The notes beneath the pieces are model-generated. The model ran no database searches. It had not been told where the DNA came from and saw only the letters and a list, made by a program, of their open reading frames with translations. DNA of 64,000 nt, from assembly GCF_019711195.1 (NCBI RefSeq), contig NZ_CP081299.1:1674001-1738000 (forward strand), in the 5' to 3' direction. Origin of the DNA: Dyadobacter sp. NIV53. GTDB taxonomy: Bacteria; Bacteroidota; Bacteroidia; Cytophagales; Spirosomataceae. The position numbers and the translations under genes are program-made. Positions 57,175 to 64,000 of this stretch are shown here, piece by piece. Every line of letters begins with the position of its first letter. The stretch's first letter is position 1.

Positions 57175-57336
57175 TGTAGGGTGATGAAACTGGCAGCCAT
57201 GCCCTCCTGTCTCGGGGGTGGTGAATAAGGGATAAACGCAGCATAATGCCGACGCAAGTCGACTGGGGTGGACCACCAAATCAGTATTGTACCGTAGCTA
57301 ACCGCACCGTGGGTGGTTCGAATCCCCCTCCTACAA
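57175..57336 (+). ncRNA. tRNA-like structured RNA with an oversized variable region (162 nt)
   Basis: Ends: TGTAGGG (57175-57181) pairs with TCCTACA (57329-57335) as a 7-bp acceptor-like stem with one G-U. T at position 8 and G at 9 follow. D arm: ATG/CAT around a loop with AAA and GG (57192-57193), as in class II tRNA-Leu. Anticodon arm: CCCTC-CTGTCTC-GGGGG, with U33 and GUC at 34-36 but T at 37, where tRNAs have a purine. T arm: GGTGG-TTCGAAT-CCCCC with one mismatch. Between the anticodon arm and the T arm lie about 90 nt, including the perfect hairpin CGAC-GCAA-GTCG with a GNRA loop, and GGTG/CACC closing pairs. It is followed by a terminator at 57411. It is not an ordinary tRNA; I do not recognise an RNA family. 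Confidence 0.65.
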
Positions 57337-57410
57337 CAAAAAAACTTGACAAGCGATTATTTTCGTAGTAGTTTTATTTGGTTTTTAGTTTGTTGATGAA
57401 GTGTAATTTG

Positions 57411-57450
57411 ACACGCGGGTTCATTTTGAAACCTGCGTGTTTTTCTTTTT
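57411..57450 (+). terminator. Intrinsic terminator after the tRNA-like RNA
   Basis: ACACGCGGGTT and AACCTGCGTGT form a strong stem followed by TTTTTCTTTTT. It ends the transcript about 75 nt after the tRNA-like domain and separates it from lepA. Confidence 0.8.
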
Positions 57451-57664
57451 ATGCATAATCAACTGATTTAGTGAAGGTTATTTAAAATATTTCTGACATC
57501 CTGAACTGTTGTCTCAAATAAACTGCTAAACGTTACTTTTAACATATTGGAAAGTATCCGGGTGATTTGAAGTAACAGCCATATTTTATTGTAAGATTTC
57601 TTATCAGATATCAGAAAATTTAATAAATAAATCTTCCATTCTGTTAAAATCCCCAACAGCCTCG

Positions 57665-57672
57665 TAATTTTG
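57665..57672 (+). promoter_or_regulatory. -7 box TAATTTTG upstream of lepA
   Basis: An exact TAnnTTTG match 46 bases before the ATG at 57718. Confidence 0.45.
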
Positions 57673-57717
57673 TGCATCAATGACAAACCGTAAGTGGTTG
57701 TCGGCTTAATTTACTAC

Positions 57718-59505
57718 ATGAAGAAAATTCGTAATTTTTGTATTATCGCCCATATTGACCATGGGAAAAGCACACTGGCTGATCGTTTATTAGAATTCAC
57801 TAAAACGGTAACGCAGCGTGAAATGCAGGCCCAGCTTTTGGACAATATGGATTTGGAACGCGAGCGCGGGATAACCATTAAGAGTCACGCCATCCAAATG
57901 ACTTACCTCTACAAAGGAGAAGAATATACACTAAATCTTATTGATACTCCGGGACACGTCGATTTTTCATACGAAGTATCCCGTTCTATTGCAGCCTGTG
58001 AAGGTGCATTGCTATTAGTGGACGCGTCACAAGGAACAGAAGCGCAGACAATTTCCAATTTATACCTGGCGATCAATCATGACCTGATGATTATTCCGGT
58101 ACTTAATAAAATAGATCTTCCAGGGGCAAGGCCTGAGGAAATAAAGGATGAAATGGTTGATCTTCTGGGTTGCACACGGTCGGATATTATCCCTGCAAGT
58201 GGCAAAGAAGGAATTGGAATTGAAGAAATCCTGAATGCCATTATAGAGCGCATTCCTGCACCGGTCGGTGACCCCGAAGCTCCTTTGCAGGCACTTATTT
58301 TTGATTCTGTTTTTAACTCTTACCGCGGTATTGAAGTTATTTTCCGTGTAAAGAACGGTAGTATAAAAAAAGGTGACCGTGTAAAATTCATGGCGACCGG
58401 TAAAGAATACAACGCAGACGAAATCGGAACATTAGGCTTGGTTCAAATTCCGAAGCAAGTCGTAGAATGCGGAGATGTAGGGTACCTGATCTCTGGTATC
58501 AAAGTAGCAAAGGAAGTGAAAGTAGGTGATACTTTCACGCATACTAACCGGCCTGCAAGTGAAGGAATTATTGGATTTTCGGAAGTAAAACCAATGGTTT
58601 TTGCGGGTATTTATCCTGTGGATACCACTGAATTTGAAGAGCTGCGCGAAGCTATGGAAAAACTTCAGCTGAACGACGCGGCCCTGGTTTGGGAACCGGA
58701 AACATCTGCTGCACTTGGCTTTGGATTCCGCTGCGGTTTCCTTGGCATGCTTCATATGGAAATTGTTCAGGAAAGGCTGGAACGGGAATTTGACATGACT
58801 GTGATCACAACGGTCCCGTCGGTTCAGTTCAGAATTCTGAACACAAAAAACCAGATGCTGAATATCAGTGCTCCGTCTGAAATGCCGGATTCTACGCATA
58901 TCAAATCAATTGAAGAACCGTTTATCAATGCTCAGATCATTACCAAATCTGATTACATCGGCCCGATCCTCAACTTATGTATGGACAAGCGCGGAATCCT
59001 GAAAAACCAGGTTTATCTGACAGCAGACCGGGTAGAATTACAATTTAAAATGCCTTTGGCAGAAGTTGTATTTGACTTTTTTGATAAACTCAAAACCATT
59101 TCGCGGGGTTACGCTTCACTCGATTATGAGTTGGCAGGCTATCAGGAATCTGACATGGTGAAACTGGATGTGATGCTTAACGGCGAACCGGTAGATGCAC
59201 TTTCTGCGATCGTTCACCGTTCCAAGTCATACGAATGGGGTAAAAAATTATGTGAGAAATTACGGGAATTAATTCCCCGCCAAATGTTTGAAATTGCAAT
59301 TCAGGCAGCTATCGGACAAAAAATCATCGCACGTGAAACAGTTAAGGCCATGCGAAAGGATGTATTGGCAAAATGTTATGGCGGTGATATTTCCCGTAAA
59401 CGTAAATTGCTCGAAAAGCAGAAAAAAGGAAAGAAACGCATGCGTCAGGTTGGGAACGTAGAGATTCCACAAGAGGCATTTATGGCTGTCTTGAAGATCA
59501 GTTAA
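57718..59505 (+). CDS. lepA: Elongation factor 4 (LepA), ribosomal back-translocation GTPase
   Basis: The protein is 595 aa from the ATG at 57718 (MKKIRNFCIIAHIDHGKSTLADRLLEFT); a GTG at 57694 would add eight residues that do not fit the family. G motifs: AHIDHGKST (G1), DTPGHVDF (G3), NKIDLPGA (G4). Effector region RERGITIK. Domain II includes GDRVKFMATGKEYNADEIG. The LepA-specific C-terminal domain ends with AKCYGGDISRKRKLLEKQKKGKKRMR and GNVEIPQEAFMAVL. The enzyme acts on stalled or mistranslocated ribosomes at the membrane or in the cytosol, using GTP. It is complete and typical, and has its own -7 box. Confidence 0.98.
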   Translation: MKKIRNFCIIAHIDHGKSTLADRLLEFTKTVTQREMQAQLLDNMDLERERGITIKSHAIQMTYLYKGEEYTLNLIDTPGHVDFSYEVSRSIAACEGALLLVDASQGTEAQTISNLYLAINHDLMIIPVLNKIDLPGARPEEIKDEMVDLLGCTRSDIIPASGKEGIGIEEILNAIIERIPAPVGDPEAPLQALIFDSVFNSYRGIEVIFRVKNGSIKKGDRVKFMATGKEYNADEIGTLGLVQIPKQVVECGDVGYLISGIKVAKEVKVGDTFTHTNRPASEGIIGFSEVKPMVFAGIYPVDTTEFEELREAMEKLQLNDAALVWEPETSAALGFGFRCGFLGMLHMEIVQERLEREFDMTVITTVPSVQFRILNTKNQMLNISAPSEMPDSTHIKSIEEPFINAQIITKSDYIGPILNLCMDKRGILKNQVYLTADRVELQFKMPLAEVVFDFFDKLKTISRGYASLDYELAGYQESDMVKLDVMLNGEPVDALSAIVHRSKSYEWGKKLCEKLRELIPRQMFEIAIQAAIGQKIIARETVKAMRKDVLAKCYGGDISRKRKLLEKQKKGKKRMRQVGNVEIPQEAFMAVLKIS

Positions 59506-59720
59506 GTTCCGGATATTACTGGCTCTGTTTCAGTCAACATCATTTGTCTTTTTGAAAATTACCCAAACACGCATGAGCGTTGCCTGATTACATTACGGAT
59601 TTCCATAATGTTGTCATTATAGAATTTATACCAAAAGGAAGTGCTAAATTAGCCTTTTGTTGTAATTTTGACTGAAATCTTATTTTTAGACCGAGAAACT
59701 AAAATACCTTAACAAGCGAT

Positions 59721-61430
59721 ATGGCAGAAGTAATCCGTATGCCCAAGATGAGCGACACCATGGAAGAAGGTGTTATCGCAGAATGGCACAAAAAAGTTGG
59801 TGATAAAATCAAATCCGGTGAAATTATAGCTGAAGTCGAAACAGACAAAGCGACAATGGATCTTGAGTCATATTATGACGGTACGCTTCTATATATAGGC
59901 GTACAAAAAGGAGATGCAGTACCTATTGATGGTATTATGGCTGTTGTTGGCAACGAAGGAGAAGATTATAAGTCTTTACTGGAAGGTAGCAGCGAAAATG
60001 GTAAATCCAACGGCGCTCCGGAAGTAAAAGCAGAATCAGCTCCACCTGTTTCCACTGCCGCAGTGGAAACTGCCGCAGTGGAAACTGTAACGCCTGATAA
60101 AGAAGAGAAAAAACCTGCTCCGGCAGCACCTGCCAAATCAACCGAAAAGATAAATGCAACTGTCGTTCGTATGCCTAAAATGAGCGATACGATGGAAGAA
60201 GGAACTTTGGTGTCCTGGCAGAAAAAAGTTGGTGATAAGGTAAAATCAGGAGACATTCTGGCGGAAGTTGAAACCGACAAAGCCACAATGGAACTGGAAG
60301 CATATGAGGACGGAACGCTTCTGTATGTGGGTATAAAAGAAGGAGAAGCGGTACCGGTTGATGGTATCATAGCAGTAATAGGTGAAGAAGGAGCTAATGT
60401 AGAAGCATTGCTTGCACGTGAAAACGGAGAAGCAGAGCCAGAAGCAGCTGCGGCTACTGGCAGCAGTAATGGTGCTCCTGCACCGGATGCTTCAGCAGAA
60501 AAAGCGGTTTCTGTTGCAGATTCTGGTGACCGTATTAAAGCATCGCCTCTTGCCAAGAAACTTGCTGACGAAAAAGGAATTAATTTAAGCCAGGTAGAAG
60601 GAAGTGGTGACAACGGTCGTATCGTTAAACGCGATGTGGACGAGTTCAAACCTGCCGCAAAAGCAGAGGCTCCGGCAGCAGCTCCTGCAGCAGAGCAAAA
60701 ACAAGCAGCTCCAGCAAGTGCACCTGCAGCCACTACACCGGCTACCGGCGACTTTACCGATACGCCGATTTCGCAAATGCGTAAAACCATAGCACGACGT
60801 TTGAGCGACAGTATATTTACTGCACCGCATTTCTATGTAACAATGGAAATTGTGATGGATAAAGCGATGGCTCTTCGTCCTCAGTTAAATGAAGTGAGCC
60901 CTGCTAAAATCTCTTTCAACGACTTTGTTATTAAAGCTTGTGCTGTTGCACTGAAACAACATCCTGCTGTAAACTCTGCATGGCTGGGCGATAAAATCAG
61001 AAGATACAATTACGTTAATATTGGTGTAGCCGTTGCCGTTGACGAAGGCTTGCTCGTTCCGGTAATCCGTGATGCCGACAAAAAAACGCTATCGACTATT
61101 TCAGCAGAAGTAAAAGATCTGGCTGGCAAAGCAAAAGATAAAAAATTACAGCCGAAGGACTGGGAAGGAAATACATTCTCCATCTCGAACCTGGGTATGT
61201 TTGGTGTGGACGAATTTACAGCCATCATCAATCCACCGGATTCTTGTATCCTTGCGATTGGAGGTATCAAAAAAGTAGCTGCTTTCAAAGAAGACGGAAC
61301 AGTTTACCCAACAAATATCATGAAAGTAACGATTTCAGCTGATCATCGTGTTGTGGATGGAGCATTGGCTGCTGCTTTCCTGAATACGGTGAAGAAATTA
61401 CTGGAAGAACCGATGAGTATGCTCGTTTAA
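59721..61430 (+). CDS. pdhC: Pyruvate dehydrogenase E2, dihydrolipoyllysine-residue acetyltransferase
   Basis: The protein is 569 aa. Two lipoyl domains (about 1-78 and 148-225) each carry the lipoylation Lys in ETDKATM. They are joined by Ala/Pro/Glu-rich flexible linkers, one of which holds a short tandem duplication (STAAVETAAVET). A peripheral subunit-binding domain lies near 272-310 (KASPLAKKLADEKGINLSQVEGSGDNGRI). The 2-oxoacid acetyltransferase core runs from about 343 to the end with the catalytic motif DHRVVDGA near 540. It transfers acetyl groups from lipoamide to CoA in the pyruvate dehydrogenase complex. The E1 and E3 genes are not adjacent, as often in Bacteroidota. A candidate -7 box TAATTTTG lies at 59663-59670. 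Confidence 0.96.
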   Translation: MAEVIRMPKMSDTMEEGVIAEWHKKVGDKIKSGEIIAEVETDKATMDLESYYDGTLLYIGVQKGDAVPIDGIMAVVGNEGEDYKSLLEGSSENGKSNGAPEVKAESAPPVSTAAVETAAVETVTPDKEEKKPAPAAPAKSTEKINATVVRMPKMSDTMEEGTLVSWQKKVGDKVKSGDILAEVETDKATMELEAYEDGTLLYVGIKEGEAVPVDGIIAVIGEEGANVEALLARENGEAEPEAAAATGSSNGAPAPDASAEKAVSVADSGDRIKASPLAKKLADEKGINLSQVEGSGDNGRIVKRDVDEFKPAAKAEAPAAAPAAEQKQAAPASAPAATTPATGDFTDTPISQMRKTIARRLSDSIFTAPHFYVTMEIVMDKAMALRPQLNEVSPAKISFNDFVIKACAVALKQHPAVNSAWLGDKIRRYNYVNIGVAVAVDEGLLVPVIRDADKKTLSTISAEVKDLAGKAKDKKLQPKDWEGNTFSISNLGMFGVDEFTAIINPPDSCILAIGGIKKVAAFKEDGTVYPTNIMKVTISADHRVVDGALAAAFLNTVKKLLEEPMSMLV

Positions 61431-61456
61431 AATTAAATTAAGAAGCAACACACACT

Positions 61457-61870
61457 ATGAAATCAGGAGACCGCTTAGACCAGATTGAGCCATTAATAGT
61501 TGAAATGTTAATTAAGATCGATGCAACTTCTACGAAGGTTGATTCCCTTACAAGTGAAATATCACATCTTTCCGGGGAATTGTCACAACTTAAAGTAGTA
61601 ACACATCGGACTATTGAGATGATCGACAAACAGAATGATAGTATATCATTTCTGCTTAAAAATCAATTAGAATTAAACGGCAAAATTGACAAGATTGATG
61701 GGAAGCTGGAATCTATGGATCATAAATTTGATTTAATTGATCATAAATTTGATTCAATCGATCATAAGTTTGATTCAATCGATCGCAAGTTTGATTCAAT
61801 GGATTCCAGATTAGATAAAATGGAGATTACCCAGCAATCTATTCTGGCCATTTTGAGAAATAAAAACTAA
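61457..61870 (+). CDS. Coiled-coil protein with perfect heptad repeats
   Basis: The protein is 137 aa. No signal peptide or membrane helix is present. Almost the whole chain is a predicted coiled coil; residues about 77-120 are tandem heptads of the form IDHKFDS (LDLIDHKFDS-type units, five to six copies). At DNA level these are near-identical 21-bp repeats (about 61716-61805). The upstream part (TSTKVDSLTSEISHLSGELSQL) continues the heptad register. No family function is known. It lies 26 bp after the PDH E2 gene, and its own terminator follows, so it is probably co-transcribed with E2. Confidence 0.7.
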   Translation: MKSGDRLDQIEPLIVEMLIKIDATSTKVDSLTSEISHLSGELSQLKVVTHRTIEMIDKQNDSISFLLKNQLELNGKIDKIDGKLESMDHKFDLIDHKFDSIDHKFDSIDRKFDSMDSRLDKMEITQQSILAILRNKN

Positions 61871-61909
61871 TATTTAATATTATCTTATCTCAAAATTCAA
61901 GAAATGTAC

Positions 61910-61940
61910 AAAGTGTCAGGTTTTACGACCTGGCACTTTT
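61910..61940 (+). terminator. Intrinsic terminator after the coiled-coil gene
   Basis: AAAGTGTCAGGT pairs with ACCTGGCACTTTT around TTTACG, with one G-T position in the stem, followed by further T. Confidence 0.75.
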
Positions 61941-61979
61941 GTTTTAAAGCTAGTTTCAGATTTAATTAAGAACCAATTC

Positions 61980-62522
61980 ATGGAAAAAATACATGCAACT
62001 ACCGTCCTTGGCGTACTTCATAACGGTACAGTATCACTAGGCGCGGACGGTCAGGCAACGATGGGAACTACTGTTGCAAAAGGAAATGTCAAAAAAATAA
62101 GGGTTTTAATGGGTGGTAAAATACTGGCAGGTTTTGCCGGATCTACAGCTGATGCATTTACGCTGATTGAACGCTTTGAAGAAAAACTGAATGCGTATGG
62201 TGGTAATATGAAAAGAGCGGCAATTGAGCTGGCAAAAGACTGGCGTACCGATCGTTACCTGCGAAAACTGGAAGCAATGATGATTACGGCTTCTAAAGAC
62301 GAAATTTTGGTAATTTCAGGAACAGGTGATGTTCTGGAACCCGAAAACGGAATTGCGGCAATAGGATCCGGTGGGAATTTTGCTTTATCCGCAGCTCAGG
62401 CATTGAAAAAACATGCCCCGCATTTGTCAGCTGAAGATATGGTAAGGGAAAGTTTAACCGTTGCCGCAGACCTTTGTATTTATACCAATCACAATTTTGT
62501 TATTGAAAAAGTACAGCAGTAA
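61980..62522 (+). CDS. hslV: ATP-dependent protease subunit HslV
   Basis: The protein is 180 aa, the family norm. MEKIHATTVLGVLHNG shows the short propeptide before the catalytic N-terminal Thr (TTVLG). SLGADGQATMG, KIRVLMGGKILAGFAGSTADAFTLIERFE and AIGSGGNFALSAAQAL are diagnostic. It forms the double hexameric proteolytic core that works with the ATPase HslU, whose gene is not adjacent here. A strong terminator directly downstream shows it is not followed by hslU in an operon. Confidence 0.97.
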   Translation: MEKIHATTVLGVLHNGTVSLGADGQATMGTTVAKGNVKKIRVLMGGKILAGFAGSTADAFTLIERFEEKLNAYGGNMKRAAIELAKDWRTDRYLRKLEAMMITASKDEILVISGTGDVLEPENGIAAIGSGGNFALSAAQALKKHAPHLSAEDMVRESLTVAADLCIYTNHNFVIEKVQQ

Positions 62523-62530
62523 AATCCTGA

Positions 62531-62571
62531 CAGAAAAATGGCTGGAAGTTGTGTTTCCAGCCGTTTTTCTG
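62531..62571. terminator. Bidirectional terminator between hslV and the GNAT gene
   Basis: CAGAAAAATGGCTGGAA and the complementary arm TTTCCAGCCGTTTTTCTG form a long stem with A- and T-rich ends. It lies between the convergent hslV and GNAT genes and can serve both. Confidence 0.8.
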
Positions 62572-62582
62572 TTTTCAGGGAT

Positions 62583-62996
62583 TTATAAATTCTTTGCAAT
62601 TTTGTAGTATTCGATTTCTTCCTTCATAAAAGAATCTGAGAACTTACTGAATCCAAATCTTTCATAAAATCCCAGGGCATTGGTCCGGGCGTCGCACCAG
62701 ATTCTATTGTGCTGATGATCCCTGGAATAACTGATTACAAATTCCAGTAGTTTGGATCCTAATCCCTTATTCTGAAAAGCTGCCATTGTAGCAAATTTCC
62801 GGAAACGGACTCCTTCGTCAGTATCAGGAAACAAAGAAATAACAGAGACTAGCTCTTGATTGTAAAACATGCCAAAATGTAATCCGCTTTCATCCTCCGG
62901 TACTTTTACAAAATCCGGCGACTTCTGCGCCCAAAGCACCTGATGCCTTATCCCTAATATTTCACCGATTGTTACGCTCCGAATTTCTGTTGTCAT
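62583..62996 (-). CDS. GNAT family N-acetyltransferase
   Basis: The protein is 137 aa. The acetyl-CoA-binding motif A is RFRKFATMAAFQNKGLGSKLLEFV (Q-N-K-G-L-G), preceded by the beta strands HFGMFYNQELVSVISLFP and followed by RIWCDARTNALGFYERFGFSK, the motif B/AGFYxRxGF hallmark. The substrate is unknown. Only 3 bp separate it from the glycosyltransferase stop upstream on the same strand, so it is co-transcribed and may modify a sugar or a small molecule linked to that pathway. Confidence 0.88.
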   Translation of the reverse strand: MTTEIRSVTIGEILGIRHQVLWAQKSPDFVKVPEDESGLHFGMFYNQELVSVISLFPDTDEGVRFRKFATMAAFQNKGLGSKLLEFVISYSRDHQHNRIWCDARTNALGFYERFGFSKFSDSFMKEEIEYYKIAKNL

Positions 62997-62999
62997 ATA

Positions 63000-64000
63000 T
63001 TAAGCCTTAACTATCCGTCTGCCAAAATGATACATTTTCAATAATTGTTTTTTGATATTGAATTTTTGTATTCGCAGGCTGGAGAGAATCTGGTATTTTA
63101 AATTTAAAGTGACATTGATGTTATAATTTTCAAGAAGATAATTTAATGCGTTTTTTTCACTCAAATCATAATTATCTGCTTTGGAATAAGCCTGAATTCC
63201 CTGGCCGATCGGATTAAACATGGAGTGAATGGCATAATTTTCAAGTATAAAATGCTGAAACTGAAATCCGTCATTGACCATCTGATGAAACCAGCCTGTA
63301 CCTAAATCTGCGGTAAATCCCCAGTTTCCGCCAAAACAAACATTTTTTGCAAAAGGCAATGTCGTTTTTCTGTAAATTTCCAGCCTGATCATACAGGCAT
63401 ATTCATTCAGCCTGCATTCAGGAAGTGGGTGCACCCTGCCCGTTTCGAGCACTTCAATATCCTTTGCTTTTCTAGGCGTATTATATTTTTCATGCAGAAT
63501 GATCGCCTCCGCCTGATCAGGAACATATTCCTGAAATTTAAAACCATTACATAAATCAGCAAATGAGGCCGATGCCGGACATGACCAGCATTGTCCGATT
63601 GAACCGGTTCCTGCCAGCTTGTTATTCTGTCCGTATAGCGGAAACATCTCCCCTATCATATCACTATGAAAGACCATATCATTATGCATGATAAAAAGAT
63701 ATTCACCGGATGCGTTTTCCAAAGCATACTGATATGGAATGGACCAACGGTAATCCTTATCCGTTTTTACCCTTTCATAGTCCAGCGTATCCAGATCATA
63801 AAAATATTGGGGATAATACAGCTCAACCAGAATTAAAGGTTTGATGGCCTGAATTACTTTAAAAACATCTCCATATGTATCAAACGGCTGTTTTTTCTCA
63901 ACAGTGATAAAAACTTTATTGATATGCTGACGGCTATATTTTAATAATGATAAAATAGAAATGATTGTCTGATAAGGTTTTCCAAAATAGATTACACAGA
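63000..64000 (-). CDS. Glycosyltransferase family 2-like protein, 5' truncated by window edge
   Basis: The minus-strand frame is open to the right edge; a start at 63722 would be an internal TTG. The visible N-terminal part reads VIYFGKPYQTIISILSLLKYS and HINKVFITVEKKQPFD, the first beta-alpha units of a GT-A fold, followed by ENASGEYLFIMHNDMVFHSDMIGEMF, whose HNDM corresponds to the metal-binding DxD region of GT2 enzymes. The C-terminal part (about 240 residues) has CSCPASASFADLCNG-like and WGFTADLGTGWFHQM stretches. The acceptor is unknown. Co-transcribed with the GNAT gene downstream. Confidence 0.8.
   Translation of the reverse strand, partial: CVIYFGKPYQTIISILSLLKYSRQHINKVFITVEKKQPFDTYGDVFKVIQAIKPLILVELYYPQYFYDLDTLDYERVKTDKDYRWSIPYQYALENASGEYLFIMHNDMVFHSDMIGEMFPLYGQNNKLAGTGSIGQCWSCPASASFADLCNGFKFQEYVPDQAEAIILHEKYNTPRKAKDIEVLETGRVHPLPECRLNEYACMIRLEIYRKTTLPFAKNVCFGGNWGFTADLGTGWFHQMVNDGFQFQHFILENYAIHSMFNPIGQGIQAYSKADNYDLSEKNALNYLLENYNINVTLNLKYQILSSLRIQKFNIKKQLLKMYHFGRRIVKA

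Noticed and set aside
57175..57336. A standard tRNA-Asp or tRNA-Leu gene
   Set aside because: The loop would give anticodon GUC on a Leu-like class II body, position 37 is a pyrimidine, the T stem has a mismatch and the variable region is about 90 nt. Reported as tRNA-like RNA instead.
59966..60790. Long minus-strand open frame of 274 codons opposite the PDH E2 gene
   Set aside because: It is a shadow frame caused by the Ala/Pro/Glu-rich linkers. It is rich in S, A and T without domain pattern, while the plus strand is a complete E2 enzyme.

Overview
The window looks like a chromosomal segment of a Bacteroidota bacterium of the order Cytophagales. Dyadobacter or a close relative in the Spirosomataceae is my best guess, by inference only. 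Support comes from several type IX secretion (T9SS) C-terminal sorting domains, promoters with the Bacteroidota -7 box TAnnTTTG, LytS/LytTR two-component pairs, SusD-free secreted sugar enzymes with short signal peptides ending in A-Q, an Nudix-type sugar regulator, and moderate GC content.

Layout. 1-1559 is the end of a CrtI/RetSat-type oxidoreductase. 1597-9856 is a minus-strand set of secreted carbohydrate genes: a TIM-barrel isomerase, a small secreted protein, a GH106-like glycosidase, and a large ThuA/PQQ-dehydrogenase/PKD/cytochrome c protein. It faces a divergent Nudix-type regulator, and a perfect 10+10 bp palindrome lies between them. 11.3-17.5 kb holds an AraC regulator, a LytS/LytTR pair, a surface-repeat protein and an NmrA-like reductase. 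18.1-45.4 kb is dominated by three giant secreted proteins (about 1255-1281 aa) that share one C-terminal module (malectin, DNRLRE, T9SS sorting domain) behind different N-terminal repeats. Between them are a second LytTR/LytS system, several NTF2-fold proteins, an S41 lipoprotein, a secreted Hcp-like protein and a Crp-type regulator.

46.5-53.7 kb is an AT-rich accessory island. It contains a DUF4259-like gene ending in an attC-like palindrome that an IS1182-family element has split, an orphan Cap12/Pycsar-type TIR-like protein, gene remnants, and two copies of a hairpin-bearing repeat. 53.8 kb to the end is mostly core: tRNA-Ala, a small lipoprotein, a DnaQ-type exonuclease, a PadR-TonB pair, an Lrp regulator, a peculiar tRNA-like RNA, lepA, the PDH E2 gene, hslV, a GNAT enzyme and a glycosyltransferase.

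Five long genes are each broken by a single-base indel, mostly in homopolymer runs. In each case correcting one base restores the full-length family architecture and a length divisible by three. This points to residual sequencing error, though true pseudogenes cannot be excluded. The best candidate for something undescribed is the 162-nt tRNA-like RNA at 57175-57336. It has class II tRNA core features, a variable region of about 90 nt with a GNRA-capped hairpin, and a U at position 37.
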